DNA of 64,000 nt from Paenibacillus albiflavus (GCF_004344915.1 NZ_SKFG01000010.1:62001-126000), one strand, 5' to 3'. Positions 1 to 8,951 are shown, counted from the stretch's first letter. The notes: generated by a model from the sequence alone, not told the origin. A program made the numbers and translations.

Positions 1-453
1 TTCAGGTTTGAGCAGCACACTAAGTGCACCTGATGTCTCGAGAACGGCATACTCCACTTCCGTTAGGTCAAAGACATCCTTCATACGAAGTTGTTCAAGT
101 AATTCATCGCCTGTAATCCGCTCTTTTTTCAAATTATCTTCAAGAATTTTGCCGTCTTGAATCAACACTCTGTCTTTGCCCTCAAATACAATGCGCATTC
201 TACGTTGTTTCATCATCCACCATTCAATTGTAAATGGAATGATAAACCACATCATCAGCGCGCTTAGACCGTGTAAGTAATTGGCCTCAATATCAGTTGA
301 AATGAAGCCTGCCAAATCACCAATGGTAATTCCTGTTATATATTCGAAAAAGGTTAGTTGTGAGATCTGTCTTTTACCAAGTATGCGAGTAAAAATAAAC
401 ATGACTGTAATTGCACCTAAGGCTCGCACCAGTATGTTTAGCCAATCTTCCAC
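1..453 (-). CDS. DUF421 (YetF/YcaP family) membrane protein, C-terminus cut by window edge
   Basis: Reading the reverse strand from a GTG at 453 gives 151 residues still open at base 1, so the C-terminus lies outside the window. The start is preceded by a G-rich ribosome site (GGGGGGAT), and no ATG lies upstream in frame. Two or three hydrophobic segments occupy about residues 5-80, followed by a soluble part containing FEGKDRVLIQDGKI, typical of DUF421 proteins (compare the other copy at 30059). Family members are bacterial membrane proteins, several linked to spore membranes; the biochemical role is unknown. It diverges from a DUF1657 gene, a pairing known from spore-germination spoVA-type operons. 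Confidence 0.85.
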   Translation of the reverse strand, partial: MEDWLNILVRALGAITVMFIFTRILGKRQISQLTFFEYITGITIGDLAGFISTDIEANYLHGLSALMMWFIIPFTIEWWMMKQRRMRIVFEGKDRVLIQDGKILEDNLKKERITGDELLEQLRMKDVFDLTEVEYAVLETSGALSVLLKPE

Positions 454-485
454 AATATCCCCCCTATGTATAAACAAAATCTCGA

Positions 486-516
486 TGATAATTATGAGCA
501 ATAATTGGACATATTA
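486..516 (+). promoter_or_regulatory. Candidate forespore (sigma-G/F type) promoter
   Basis: CATATTA at 510-516 fits the sigma-G -10 pattern, and TGATAA at 486-491 lies exactly 18 bp upstream, matching four of six -35 positions. It sits 30 bp before the DUF1657 start. The match is by eye, so this is a prediction only. Confidence 0.35.
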
Positions 517-546
517 TGTACGGTCACAAATATGGAGGTGAATAAA

Positions 547-753
547 ATGACTGTTGCATCACAAGTAAAAACAACACTTGCATCACTCAAAAGTGCACAA
601 GCTTCACTTGAAACCTTTGCACTAGGTACTCAAAATAAAGACGCAAAGCAGCTGTTTGAAACCGCCGCACAAACAACACAAGGCGTAGTCGATCAGCTAA
701 GCTCAAGAGTACAGCAATTAGAACAAGAAGAGCCGCAATATAAAGGCTTCTAA
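547..753 (+). CDS. DUF1657 domain small protein
   Basis: The protein has 68 residues and starts at an ATG eight bases after GGAGGTG. It is almost entirely amphipathic helix, rich in Ala, Gln, Ser and Thr, with the pattern ASQVKTTLASLKSAQASLE then a C-terminal coiled region. This is the size and pattern of DUF1657 proteins, commonly encoded beside DUF421 and SpoVA proteins in spore formers. Function is unknown; a role in the forespore or spore membrane is inferred from context and from the forespore-like promoter. A strong terminator follows directly. Confidence 0.8.
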   Translation: MTVASQVKTTLASLKSAQASLETFALGTQNKDAKQLFETAAQTTQGVVDQLSSRVQQLEQEEPQYKGF

Positions 754-764
754 AGTTACTTAAT

Positions 765-813
765 AATAAGCCCGAGTCACGCTGTACCAATAACAGCGGC
801 TCGGGCTTATTTT
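765..813 (+). terminator. Rho-independent terminator after DUF1657 gene
   Basis: A 12-bp stem AATAAGCCCGAG / CTCGGGCTTATT ends in T residues. The hairpin also has A residues on its left, so it can serve the opposite strand. Confidence 0.85.
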
Positions 814-861
814 AACTAATCAGAAAGTATAAGTTTTCACCATACTTCCTCTGATTAGCCC

Positions 862-1215
862 TTAGGAAACGCTCCCGTCCCCAAAGGACGGTGTAGCCGT
901 TTCCTCTTGACTAAGTATATGCATTGAACTGATATGGTTCTTCGTCTCGGTTGTCCCCAGCTCATAAAGCAGCCTATAAACTTCTTGCAGCACAGCATCG
1001 TATTTATCATTCTCATCATCGACATGATAAGGAATTCCAGGCAGAACTGCTCTTATACTAGAAGAATCATCATAGGACATTTTCGCCCCAAATAACATTT
1101 CAAGCCTTGCTTTTTCTGATGCCGTTGCTTCAATTTCAAGCTCGTACGCCGCATCTCCCTGATGTGACATAACCGTTCCTGCTTGCACAGATACATAATA
1201 CGTCTTCTTAGTCAT
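862..1215 (-). CDS. Conserved-looking hypothetical protein, 117 aa
   Basis: I chose the ATG at 1215 (MTKKTYYVSVQAGTV) because a GGGAG site lies upstream and this removes overlap with the next gene; a longer form could begin at 1251. The protein is soluble and acidic, without signal peptide or membrane segment. The N-terminal part looks like a beta-strand-rich small domain (YYVSVQAGTV, AAYELEIEATASEKARL) and the C-terminus is Ser/Thr-rich. I do not recognise the family. It lies 16 bp downstream of a small membrane protein gene on the same strand, so the two are probably co-transcribed. Confidence 0.6.
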   Translation of the reverse strand: MTKKTYYVSVQAGTVMSHQGDAAYELEIEATASEKARLEMLFGAKMSYDDSSSIRAVLPGIPYHVDDENDKYDAVLQEVYRLLYELGTTETKNHISSMHILSQEETATPSFGDGSVS

Positions 1216-1231
1216 ACATCCACTGCTCCCA

Positions 1232-1459
1232 CTATATAAAATACATGACAAGCACGGCCCCGATTACAATCACAATTGGAAAAATAACGTAAGCGATAAA
1301 AATCGGATTCGCCATAATTTTATGTTTTACTGTTACCTCACTTACACCTCGATCGATCACATTCTTCCTTTGCTTACGAGCAATTTGATAAGTCAAACCC
1401 GCGCCTATAACGAGGACGATAGCCGCAATGATCAATAACGGGACAAGAACGGATTTCAA
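1232..1459 (-). CDS. Small two-helix membrane protein, 75 aa
   Basis: A TTG start at 1459 follows AGGAGATGG. The product has two hydrophobic segments, about residues 4-24 and 53-74, separated by a basic loop (RKQRKN...KHK), suggesting a hairpin membrane protein with a cytoplasmic loop. I do not recognise a family. It is the first gene of a two-gene unit with the 117-aa protein downstream. Nothing in the sequence gives a substrate or partner. Confidence 0.6.
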   Translation of the reverse strand: MKSVLVPLLIIAAIVLVIGAGLTYQIARKQRKNVIDRGVSEVTVKHKIMANPIFIAYVIFPIVIVIGAVLVMYFI

Positions 1460-1643
1460 GCTTTAACCATCTCCTTCTGCATAGAATCGAATTGTTATTA
1501 GTCATGTGCCAATACCTTGTATTTCATGCTAATGAATTAATTTCTATCAGACTTGAGACTTAGTAAGAGATCATTCCGCTGACTGTAGGAAATAATCGCC
1601 AATGAATAGATAATAAGACTATCGAAATTGTTAATGAGGAGCG

Positions 1644-2621
1644 ATGACGAACGTGAATATTTATGAAATCGATCATGTAACGAAGGTGTATAAAAAAGGG
1701 AAGGTTAAAGCAAACGACGACATTAGCTTTCATGTGAACGAAGGAGAAATTCTTGGACTGCTCGGACCCAATGGTGCTGGGAAGTCAACGATTATAAATC
1801 AAATGGTTGGTCACCTAAGCCCTACAGAAGGAAGTATACGATTTCGTGGTGTTGACGTGCTGAAGCAATCCCATGATGTAGCACAGAATGTCGCCTTCTA
1901 TGCACAGGATCCGCATTCACTTACATCGCTTAAGGTTTGGGAGGTCTTGTATTTTACAGGTAGATTGAGAGGTATGAGTAAGGAAGCTGCAATGATGGAA
2001 ACAGAGGAGCTGCTTGCCAGATTCGAGATGGAGGAGCACCGCAACAAAATACTAAAGCGAATTTCAGGTGGACAAAAAAGAATGGTTGGGATTGGAACGA
2101 CCTTAATTGGCAATTCATCTGTTATGATCTTTGACGAACCAACCAATGAGCTTGATCCAAAAAAACGCAGACTTGTGTGGGACCTCATTCAGGAGAAAAA
2201 TCAACAGGGGACGACAATTATACTCGTAACGCATAACGTTCTAGAAGCCGAGCAAGTTGTAGATCGAGTTGCAGTCATTAACCATGGTAAGCTTCTAGCA
2301 ATTGACCACGTATCGAAATTAAAACAAAAGGTAGATCAGCGACTTAAGTTTGAAATCACCGTCACTTCAGGAATTGTAGAATCATTGATCACACATCTGG
2401 AGCCTTATGGCACCATAAATCGCAATGGGGATAACCGCCTGCGCTTGTTAGTTGAGAAGCAAGATGCCAGCCGTGTACTGGATTGGATTATTTCAGATCG
2501 TCATGGATTCCATATAGATGAATACGCAATTGTTCCACCGAGTTTAGAGGATGTTTATTTTCATATCGATAAAGAAGCTGAGCAGATTGGGAATGCTCAA
2601 AGGGAGGCTGTTACCTCATGA
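1644..2621 (+). CDS. ABC transporter ATP-binding protein
   Basis: The 325-residue protein starts with ATG after GAGGAG. It has a Walker A motif (GPNGAGKST, about residue 41), a signature ISGGQKRM (about 142), and Walker B with VMIFDEPTNELDP (about 160), followed by the switch histidine in VTHN. A C-terminal extension of about 95 residues follows the nucleotide-binding domain, as in ABC-2 (DrrA/CcmA-like) exporters. Its stop overlaps the permease start by four bases (ATGA), so the two subunits are translationally coupled. The substrate cannot be told from the sequence. Confidence 0.92.
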   Translation: MTNVNIYEIDHVTKVYKKGKVKANDDISFHVNEGEILGLLGPNGAGKSTIINQMVGHLSPTEGSIRFRGVDVLKQSHDVAQNVAFYAQDPHSLTSLKVWEVLYFTGRLRGMSKEAAMMETEELLARFEMEEHRNKILKRISGGQKRMVGIGTTLIGNSSVMIFDEPTNELDPKKRRLVWDLIQEKNQQGTTIILVTHNVLEAEQVVDRVAVINHGKLLAIDHVSKLKQKVDQRLKFEITVTSGIVESLITHLEPYGTINRNGDNRLRLLVEKQDASRVLDWIISDRHGFHIDEYAIVPPSLEDVYFHIDKEAEQIGNAQREAVTS

Positions 2622-3376
2622 TAAATAGAATCAATCGTACGTTAACGGAGTTAGGCATACTATTCAAAATTCAGTTTTCCATTATACGTGAATCTTGGGT
2701 CTTCGTGCTTCTCTTAGCTTCAATGTTTCCTTTTACCATGCTACTCTTTATGAAATTCTTTACTGTTAATCCTACACCTGAGCTAATGATGCGTATGATA
2801 GTCGGTAACATGGTCTTCGGTATTATCGTTATGGGGATGAATGCGATGGGTCAGGAAATTTCGTGGCAGAAGCATCAAGGACACTTTACCTTCTACGCCT
2901 CTCTGCCCATCTCCAAGATAAATTTCGTTATCGCTAACCTACTAAGAGGTTTAATGTCAACATTGCCTTCCGTAATCATTATTGCCATCCTTGGTCAATT
3001 CGTATTTGGCATCCATTTCAATTATAGCCTGTCTATTATACCCGTAGTTCTACTTGCATTGTTAAGCGTTGTCGGCTTCGGCGTTGGACTTGGCTTCTGG
3101 TCGCCAAACCATCAATTAACGAATATGCTTACACAAGTGTTTATGATGCTAATTACTTTCTTAACACCTGTAATGGTTGACATAAGCCAACTACCAATCG
3201 CTTTTCAATGGTTATCCTACATTTTTCCGACAACTTATGCCACGCAAGCCTTACTCGACATATTCACCATTGGCTGGACGCCAGCTTTAACGCAAAATGC
3301 AATTATCATGCTTGGATTCTCCATCTTGTCATACTTCATAATCACGAAAAATGTGCAGTGGAGAGTTAGCAAATAA
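2618..3376 (+). CDS. ABC-2 type transporter permease
   Basis: The 252-residue protein has about six predicted membrane helices and begins inside the last codons of the ATPase gene. The overall layout, with a short cytoplasmic N-terminus, a GMNAMGQEISW segment in the first loop and a conserved-looking TPVMVDISQLP stretch before the last helices, fits ABC-2 membrane subunits that export small molecules or lipids. Together with the ATPase at 1644 it forms a complete half-set exporter. It converges on the thioredoxin-like gene with only three bases between the stops. Confidence 0.88.
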   Translation: MINRINRTLTELGILFKIQFSIIRESWVFVLLLASMFPFTMLLFMKFFTVNPTPELMMRMIVGNMVFGIIVMGMNAMGQEISWQKHQGHFTFYASLPISKINFVIANLLRGLMSTLPSVIIIAILGQFVFGIHFNYSLSIIPVVLLALLSVVGFGVGLGFWSPNHQLTNMLTQVFMMLITFLTPVMVDISQLPIAFQWLSYIFPTTYATQALLDIFTIGWTPALTQNAIIMLGFSILSYFIITKNVQWRVSK

Positions 3377-3379
3377 GGT

Positions 3380-3712
3380 TTATGTATTCGGATAAATTAT
3401 TTCATGCCACTTCTGTATCGTTGTATCAAGTTCAGTCATAAGCACGAATCGCGAAGCACGGTAAACTTCCTTGCCTTCGATAAACAATAAAATCGTAGGT
3501 GCTGTAAAAACGAGATATGCTGACGAAATATCAGGATGATCCTGCATATGGACTAACGAAAAATCTACCTCAGGATATTTCGTCAGCAGAGCTTTTGTCT
3601 TATCCAGAACTGCATCGCATACGCCGCAATGCTCTGTTTTGATAAAAAGAACACACATCGGGTAGTTATGAATACGCGTTTCCCATTCTGCTTGTGTCGT
3701 GATCTCATTCAT
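3380..3712 (-). CDS. Thioredoxin-like protein with CGVC motif
   Basis: The protein has 110 residues with a thioredoxin fold pattern: a strand VLFIKTEHCGVC at about 21-32, and the cis-proline region TAPTILLF at about 70-77. The CGVC pair is the likely redox centre, differing from the classic CGPC, which usually changes redox potential. No signal peptide is visible, so it is cytoplasmic. The start follows AAGGAGAAGAC. It is 27 bp downstream of a hemerythrin-like gene on the same strand, suggesting a small redox or metal/nitric-oxide stress unit. Confidence 0.85.
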   Translation of the reverse strand: MNEITTQAEWETRIHNYPMCVLFIKTEHCGVCDAVLDKTKALLTKYPEVDFSLVHMQDHPDISSAYLVFTAPTILLFIEGKEVYRASRFVLMTELDTTIQKWHEIIYPNT

Positions 3713-3739
3713 GTTGTCTTCTCCTTTATACAGTTAAAC

Positions 3740-4219
3740 TTATAGCCTGCAACCTGATGAATGTTCGTGAAAATACGGTTTAAGCTGCTGCAACACATCT
3801 TCGGGTAGTGCTGCTTCAATAAGTGGGAAAATGACCCTCTCTTCCTTACGTACATGCTGTTCAAAGGAAACACCAAGCTTACGTATATCCCCAACTACAT
3901 CTCCTTCTCCAAGCTCAATTAACCTAACCAAAGAACGAATTTCAACATGCTCCAATAACATTTCCATTATGATCGGTTGATGAATTGAAGCATAGCATGC
4001 GAACGTAGGAAGCAAAATCTCCTCTTCCTCCCGAAAATGCGCTTGTCCCCCCGTCTCCCATAAAACTCGAAGCTCCTCGCGAAGCGCCTGAACTTCTTCT
4101 GCGCTAGGATCTGCACTCAGTTTGCTAATTTTCAGCGACATCACGAGTACATGATGATGATGCCGAGACAAAGGCGCTAACGAATCATGGCGTTTAATTG
4201 GCTTAGGCACAAAGGTCAC
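3740..4219 (-). CDS. Hemerythrin HHE domain protein
   Basis: The 159-residue protein is helical and contains regularly spaced His/Glu pairs expected for a di-iron hemerythrin-like domain: LSRHHHHVLVMSL (about 18), HFREEEEILLPTF (about 60), EHVEIRSL (about 89) and QHVRKEERVIFPLIE (about 120). Such proteins bind oxygen, nitric oxide or iron. No signal peptide is visible. It is the first gene of a two-gene unit with the thioredoxin-like protein. Confidence 0.88.
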   Translation of the reverse strand: MTFVPKPIKRHDSLAPLSRHHHHVLVMSLKISKLSADPSAEEVQALREELRVLWETGGQAHFREEEEILLPTFACYASIHQPIIMEMLLEHVEIRSLVRLIELGEGDVVGDIRKLGVSFEQHVRKEERVIFPLIEAALPEDVLQQLKPYFHEHSSGCRL

Positions 4220-4377
4220 TCTCCTTTACATAATCGGATAATTTTATTATAGCTGAATTTTGAAGAGAAGATGTGATTGTAATCAATATTAGTAAACGAA
4301 CGAAGGATTTTGCTTTTTCCATACGATTTCAATATGATTAAGTAGTAAGTTTACTTTAAATGAAGGAGGGATACCTG

Positions 4378-4443
4378 ATGAAGAAGAGATCGATTCAATT
4401 TTTATCTTCGGGGATTGGGTATTCTACTGCTGTTTTTTTCTAG
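4378..4443 (+). CDS. Possible 21-aa leader peptide or gene remnant
   Basis: A very good ribosome site (GAAGGAGGG) precedes ATG and 21 codons ending in TAG; the peptide is basic then hydrophobic (MKKRSIQFLSSGIG...). It may be the N-terminal remnant of a membrane-anchored protein, because a T-run sits just before the stop, or a leader ahead of the RidA gene 75 bp downstream. Nothing else supports translation. Confidence 0.3.
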   Translation: MKKRSIQFLSSGIGYSTAVFF

Positions 4444-4518
4444 AATGCGTACCGACGGGATACGTCTGTCCAAATAGAGGCAATCACAAAACAGTAAAAT
4501 TTAGAGGAGAGCTTACAG

Positions 4519-4923
4519 ATGATGATTTCAAATAATAATGTGGTTCAAAGATATAATCCAGAACAAATAGCCAAGCCTGTTGGAAACTATAGCCATGTAA
4601 CCAAAATAAATAGAAATGCAGAGTGGTATGTGTTCTCTGGTCAAATAGGTATAGATCAGAGCAATCAAATCCCTACTGATTTTAATGAGCAAGTAACCAA
4701 TACAATGAGCAATATTGTAAAAATCCTTGCTTCACAGAATTTGACTCCTGATCAAGTTGTCAAAATCAACATTTGGGCTACAGAAACAATCGATTGGAAT
4801 CATTTTTACGAAATTTGGGAACGAATCTTCGGAACTACTCCTCCATCAATGACAATTGCTTATGTCAAAGGATTAGGCTTACCAGAATTAAAGATTGAAT
4901 TAGATGTTTGGGCTGCTGGTTGA
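4519..4923 (+). CDS. RidA/YjgF/Rid-family protein
   Basis: The 134-residue protein begins after GAGGAGAGC with two adjacent ATGs, so the start could also be 4522. It has the Rid fold pattern: YSHVTKINRNAEWYVFSGQIG, a middle helix (FNEQVTNTMSNIVKILAS) and a C-terminal strand PELKIELDVWAAG. Classical RidA deaminates reactive 2-aminoacrylate using an arginine near residue 105; here the matching stretch reads PPSMTIAYVKGLG with no arginine, so this may be a Rid subfamily with another activity. It is single, with its own intergenic spaces. Confidence 0.85.
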   Translation: MMISNNNVVQRYNPEQIAKPVGNYSHVTKINRNAEWYVFSGQIGIDQSNQIPTDFNEQVTNTMSNIVKILASQNLTPDQVVKINIWATETIDWNHFYEIWERIFGTTPPSMTIAYVKGLGLPELKIELDVWAAG

Positions 4924-4989
4924 GTTTTAATGTCCAAAAAGTGATTATACGATAACTCCTTTAATACAATTCATTGGGAGGTAATCCAT

Positions 4990-5382
4990 ATGACGAAAGA
5001 CGATGATTTCATTCATGCAAATCTGACACTACAAGAACTTCCCTATAACAAAGAGAATGAGGAACTGGTAACGAAGAAATTTTGGGCTAAAACCAAGAAA
5101 TTCGCAGGAAAAATCCCATTCACCAAAGACGCGATTGCCATGTACTATTGTGCCGTAGACGCCAAAACTCCGTTATGGGCCAAAGGCATAGCCTTCGGTG
5201 CGCTCGCCTATTTCATTTCCCCACTGGACGCAATTCCAGATGCCATAATCGGACTTGGGTTTACCGATGATGCCGCAGTGATTGCGGCAGGATTCAAGGC
5301 AATTTCGGATCAAGTGAGGGACGAGCATCGGGATAAGGCGGAGAAGTTCTTTAATGGCGATGAAGCAAAAGTAAACAAATAA
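4990..5382 (+). CDS. YkvA family (DUF1232) membrane-associated protein
   Basis: The 130-residue protein starts with ATG after GGGAGG. The signature of the DUF1232 family is clear: KTPLWAKGIAFGALAYFISPLDAIPD at about 60-85, then DDAAVIAAGF. The central segment is hydrophobic and probably inserts in or lies on the membrane. The molecular function of the family is not established. A terminator follows the gene, so it is monocistronic. Confidence 0.88.
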   Translation: MTKDDDFIHANLTLQELPYNKENEELVTKKFWAKTKKFAGKIPFTKDAIAMYYCAVDAKTPLWAKGIAFGALAYFISPLDAIPDAIIGLGFTDDAAVIAAGFKAISDQVRDEHRDKAEKFFNGDEAKVNK

Positions 5383-5413
5383 GCTTAATACCACTAACAT
5401 CATGTAAACGAAG

Positions 5414-5450
5414 CAAGCTGCCTCCTGTTCATCAGGAAGCAGCTTGTTTT
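5414..5450 (+). terminator. Terminator after the YkvA-family gene
   Basis: Stem CAAGCTGC / GCAGCTTG with an inner CTCC/GGAA region is followed by TTTTC. Confidence 0.8.
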
Positions 5451-5568
5451 CTTTAGAAAATGTCGTTCTAAGACAAGAAATTATTGGGGTAGAATTATTT
5501 AAAGGGGGAAAATTCCAATGATATGGTTGTTCTTCTAGCCTTGATTACTGGGGAAGGAGTTGTGCAGG

Positions 5569-7014
5569 ATGTCTCTTCAGGAGGAAGGTACGCTTGCGAT
5601 CGGTTCCGGTCGAATATTGCTCTCACTTGCTGAATCATGGTATGAATCTGGTTTGTCCAAACTCAAGGTTTATTCTGCAGAAGGAGATGAGGAGCCGAAT
5701 TGGAGGGCAATCGTTCGGCCTTTTCAATTTATTGTGTATGCCTCAGAGCATGGCGACTTAGAGGAGCTTCGGCGTGTTCAGCATGCTTGTATAGCAGAAA
5801 GGAAACAGATGCTCCCTGCCATCGCAATACGAGGAATGGGAATGGTAGGTCCGCTGCTGCATCCTGACGAGGACGGACACTGGGAGTCGGCATGGATGAG
5901 AATTCATTCGTCCGTCTTTCCTAAGAAACAAACGCTGGAGGTTTTCTCTACTGCGGCTGCAGGAATCTTATCGAATCTTATTATTCATATATGGCATAAA
6001 GCGATTACAGGTGAGCATGAATTGGACTATAGAAATCAATGCTTCTTACTTGATCCTGTCACGTTAACTGGAAGCTGGCATTCTATTCTTCCTCATCCTT
6101 TAGTATCCGGAAATGACGCAGCCCGTCCGGTAACAAATTTGGCGCTTAGCCTAGGTATAAATCATGAGCAGGTAAGCCCAGAGGTATGGTTTAATGCGTT
6201 CAACCAACTGACTTCGAAGGTAACAGGCATTTTTCATGCATGGGAAGAGGCGGACCTAATCCAGCTTCCGCTAGCTCAGTGTCTTGTTCAACCTGCAGAC
6301 CCCTTGTCAAAAGAACCTGCACATCTTTTACCAACCATTGTCCGAAGTGGACTAACGCATGTTGAGGCTCGTCTAGAGTCAGGATTAGCAGGGTTAGAAG
6401 CCTATGTGGCCCGCATAATCCCGCTGCTGTTTACTGGCTTACCTCCACTTCAGGAAGGAACCAGCATCGGAGCGGGCTGCGATATAACTGAAGCCGTTGG
6501 GCGGGGGCTTAGAGCTTGTTTAACTAAAGAGTTAGGCAAGCGGATTTTGTCTGATGAGCCGACTGTTGTTCAGCGTATAGCATGCTCTCAAATTGAAGAC
6601 GGACGTTGCCTGTATTATTTACAAGCGTTAACCATCCTAGATGGGGAATCTCTTATTGCAGTAGGTGAGCCGTTGCTCGGTTTTCCGACAGTGTGGATCT
6701 ATTCGGATTCCTCGTGGTATGGCAGCGCAGATCTTAGTTTCACGCTTGCACTTCGTCAATCTCTGCAAAAGGCGCTGAGTAAGACCGAGCGCACTGCGGT
6801 TTCTCCTGTTTTTTTTGAGGATCATGAAGTGAAAGATATTACAATTTCTGATGGTGAACCTCTAAGCTATCATTCTTTGATATTATCAGCCATTGAGACT
6901 CTAAAGCAGTGCGATAAACGTCTTGAAGTGTTTGAACTGCACAGCGAACCTTTGTGGGGCAAAGGGCCGTTTGTAGCATATGGAGTAGTTCTCGGAGAGG
7001 AGGAATCCCTTTGA
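5569..7014 (+). CDS. Putative TOMM (thiazole/oxazole peptide) maturation protein, ThiF-like
   Basis: The ATG at 5569 is nine bases after GGAAGGAG, giving 481 residues; an in-frame TTG at 5560 lies too close to that site. The N-terminus has a degenerate Rossmann pattern (AIGSGRILLSLAESW...SGLSKLKVYSAE), which resembles from memory the putative thiazole-containing bacteriocin maturation proteins found in three-gene Bacillus operons. A later segment (GAGCDITEAVGRGLRACLTKELGKRI, about 308-333) looks like a YcaO-type helix but lacks the full ATP-binding set. It overlaps the cyclodehydratase gene by four bases. It is likely a scaffold or partner of that enzyme; its own chemistry is unknown. Confidence 0.7.
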   Translation: MSLQEEGTLAIGSGRILLSLAESWYESGLSKLKVYSAEGDEEPNWRAIVRPFQFIVYASEHGDLEELRRVQHACIAERKQMLPAIAIRGMGMVGPLLHPDEDGHWESAWMRIHSSVFPKKQTLEVFSTAAAGILSNLIIHIWHKAITGEHELDYRNQCFLLDPVTLTGSWHSILPHPLVSGNDAARPVTNLALSLGINHEQVSPEVWFNAFNQLTSKVTGIFHAWEEADLIQLPLAQCLVQPADPLSKEPAHLLPTIVRSGLTHVEARLESGLAGLEAYVARIIPLLFTGLPPLQEGTSIGAGCDITEAVGRGLRACLTKELGKRILSDEPTVVQRIACSQIEDGRCLYYLQALTILDGESLIAVGEPLLGFPTVWIYSDSSWYGSADLSFTLALRQSLQKALSKTERTAVSPVFFEDHEVKDITISDGEPLSYHSLILSAIETLKQCDKRLEVFELHSEPLWGKGPFVAYGVVLGEEESL

Positions 7015-8951
7015 ATACAGTCGCTATTATTGGAGAGGGAATACTTGCCGACACCGTGTGTAAGCATCTGTCTGGGCTCACGCTTGTCCGAAGAAAGGAC
7101 TTCAGTGAAGATATACCAGCTGTAGACTTGGTATTGGTGCTGTATGAAGGGGGGAACTCTACCTCCTCCTATTATTATGAAGCTGAACAAATGCTTCGAC
7201 CGCGTGGCATTCCTTGGCTGTGTGCCTATGTATCTTTGGGAGAAGGAATCATAGGACCGCTGATTGTTCCGGGAACGACCGGATGCTTCCAATGTGCAGA
7301 AGAACGGTTATCTATGGCGGGGAGGAATCGCAAAGAAGTCAAGGATTTGCTTATAAAGCTCGTGGATGATGATTATGTTCCTCGTTATACTGATGAAATA
7401 TCTCCAGCTGGAGCTAGTTATATGGCACATATTATCTCAGCGGAGACGGATAAGGTGCTGCGGGGCGAGAGAGCGAATACGGAGGAACATCTCTATTTGG
7501 TCAACTTGAATAATTTGAGCAGCACAATCCATTATGTTCTGCCAATTGGGACTTGCTCGGTTTGCGGGCGATTGCCGGATGATTCGGCGGAATTAGCGGA
7601 GATATCACTACAGAAGTGTCTAAAACTGAGTAACAGCTACCGCTGCCTTTCAATGAGTGATTTGAAAAAGGTTCTGCTCAGAGATTATTGGGACAGTCGT
7701 ACAGGAATCTTTAATGATAAGAAGTGGAATCTCGCCTCAATCTTTGCTAGTGTCGCTATAAATCTTCCTTTAAGTTTTTACAATGAGATTACGGGGGCTC
7801 ATTCACATTCATATGTAGATAGCGAGCTCGCTGGGATGTTAGAAGGGCTGGAGCGTTATTGCGGCGTGACACCACGTGGTAAACGAACGATCGTGCAAGG
7901 CAGCTATTCCCATCTTAAGGCTACTGCGCTGGATCCATCTATGGTAGGGCTTCATGCGAAGGAGCAATACGAACAACCTGATTTCCCCTTCATCCCGTAT
8001 GATCCTGATTCTCCAATGGAATGGGTCTGGGGATATTCGTTTCTAGAGGCACGTCCGATTCTAGTTCCCAATCTGCTCGCTTATTACAGTCTGGGCGATG
8101 ATGGGGGCTTTGTATATGAAAACTCCAACGGGAGCGCGGTAGGTGGAAGCTTAGAGGAGGCCATCTTGTACGGGATTTTCGAGGTGGTTGAGAGAGATTC
8201 CTTTCTGATGACCTGGTATGCAAAGCTACAGGTTCCGCGGCTTGACTATAGTTCATCGGGAGATTCGGAGCTGATCCTGATGATTAGGCGTTTAAGAGCG
8301 GTTACTGGTTATGAAGTGAGCTTATACAATACCACGATGGAAAACGGTATTCCCAGCATATGGGCACTGGCAAAAGGAGGTGCGGAACACAGCGTAAACC
8401 TAATCTGTGCTGCTGGTGCTCATCTCGATCCGATTCGGGCGGCCAAGAGCGCTATACATGAGCTCGCGGGCATGATCCCGATGGCTGAAAGAAGATTGAG
8501 GGATCGAAGTATCGAAGCCGAAGCTATGCTTGATGACTCGTTCCTTGTGCAGCATATGGAAGATCACTCCTTGCTCTACAGCTTGCCACAGGCAGAGGAA
8601 CGACTTCACTTCTTAATGGACGAACAGAACCCTGTCCGTACTTTTGCAGAAGAGTTTCATTCAATGCCGTGGCAAGAAGATTTAACAGAGGATTTAAAAC
8701 AAATACTTCGAGTTTTCCACAGTTTTCAGATGGATGTCATTGTCGTTGACCAGTCATCAAGTGAGACACTCCGCAACGGACTGCGTTGTGTGAAGGTACT
8801 CATACCGGGAATGTTACCCATGACATTCGGGCATCATCTTACCCGGCTCACTGGCCTGAATAGGGTATTGGATGTACCGATGAAGCTGGGTTACGCAGAT
8901 CACAGGCTGACTCGGGAGGAGCTTAATCCTTATCCGCATCCATTTCCATAG
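7011..8951 (+). CDS. Fused TOMM cyclodehydratase: ThiF-like C domain plus YcaO D domain
   Basis: The start is a TTG at 7011 after GGAGGAAT, overlapping the previous stop (TTGA); the product has 646 residues. Residues 1-190 are an E1/ThiF-like domain with two Cys pairs, C92-x2-C95 and C182-x2-C185, the usual structural zinc site. From about 230 on is a YcaO domain with LEGLERYCG, LEEAILYGIFEVVERD and a downstream ELAGMIPMAERR helix that fit the ATP-binding motifs, and it ends in PHPFP, the proline-rich tail of azoline-forming YcaO enzymes. The family uses ATP to cyclise Cys/Ser/Thr in a precursor peptide. No SagB-type oxidase or exporter is adjacent. Confidence 0.88.
   Translation: MNTVAIIGEGILADTVCKHLSGLTLVRRKDFSEDIPAVDLVLVLYEGGNSTSSYYYEAEQMLRPRGIPWLCAYVSLGEGIIGPLIVPGTTGCFQCAEERLSMAGRNRKEVKDLLIKLVDDDYVPRYTDEISPAGASYMAHIISAETDKVLRGERANTEEHLYLVNLNNLSSTIHYVLPIGTCSVCGRLPDDSAELAEISLQKCLKLSNSYRCLSMSDLKKVLLRDYWDSRTGIFNDKKWNLASIFASVAINLPLSFYNEITGAHSHSYVDSELAGMLEGLERYCGVTPRGKRTIVQGSYSHLKATALDPSMVGLHAKEQYEQPDFPFIPYDPDSPMEWVWGYSFLEARPILVPNLLAYYSLGDDGGFVYENSNGSAVGGSLEEAILYGIFEVVERDSFLMTWYAKLQVPRLDYSSSGDSELILMIRRLRAVTGYEVSLYNTTMENGIPSIWALAKGGAEHSVNLICAAGAHLDPIRAAKSAIHELAGMIPMAERRLRDRSIEAEAMLDDSFLVQHMEDHSLLYSLPQAEERLHFLMDEQNPVRTFAEEFHSMPWQEDLTEDLKQILRVFHSFQMDVIVVDQSSSETLRNGLRCVKVLIPGMLPMTFGHHLTRLTGLNRVLDVPMKLGYADHRLTREELNPYPHPFP

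Noticed and set aside
5523-5633. A 36-codon frame (MVVLLALITGEG...) overlapping the start of the ThiF-like gene, considered as a TOMM precursor
   Set aside because: It is poorly spaced from a ribosome site and only partly outside the downstream gene, with only two Cys and no repeat; the YjcZ-like gene is a better candidate.
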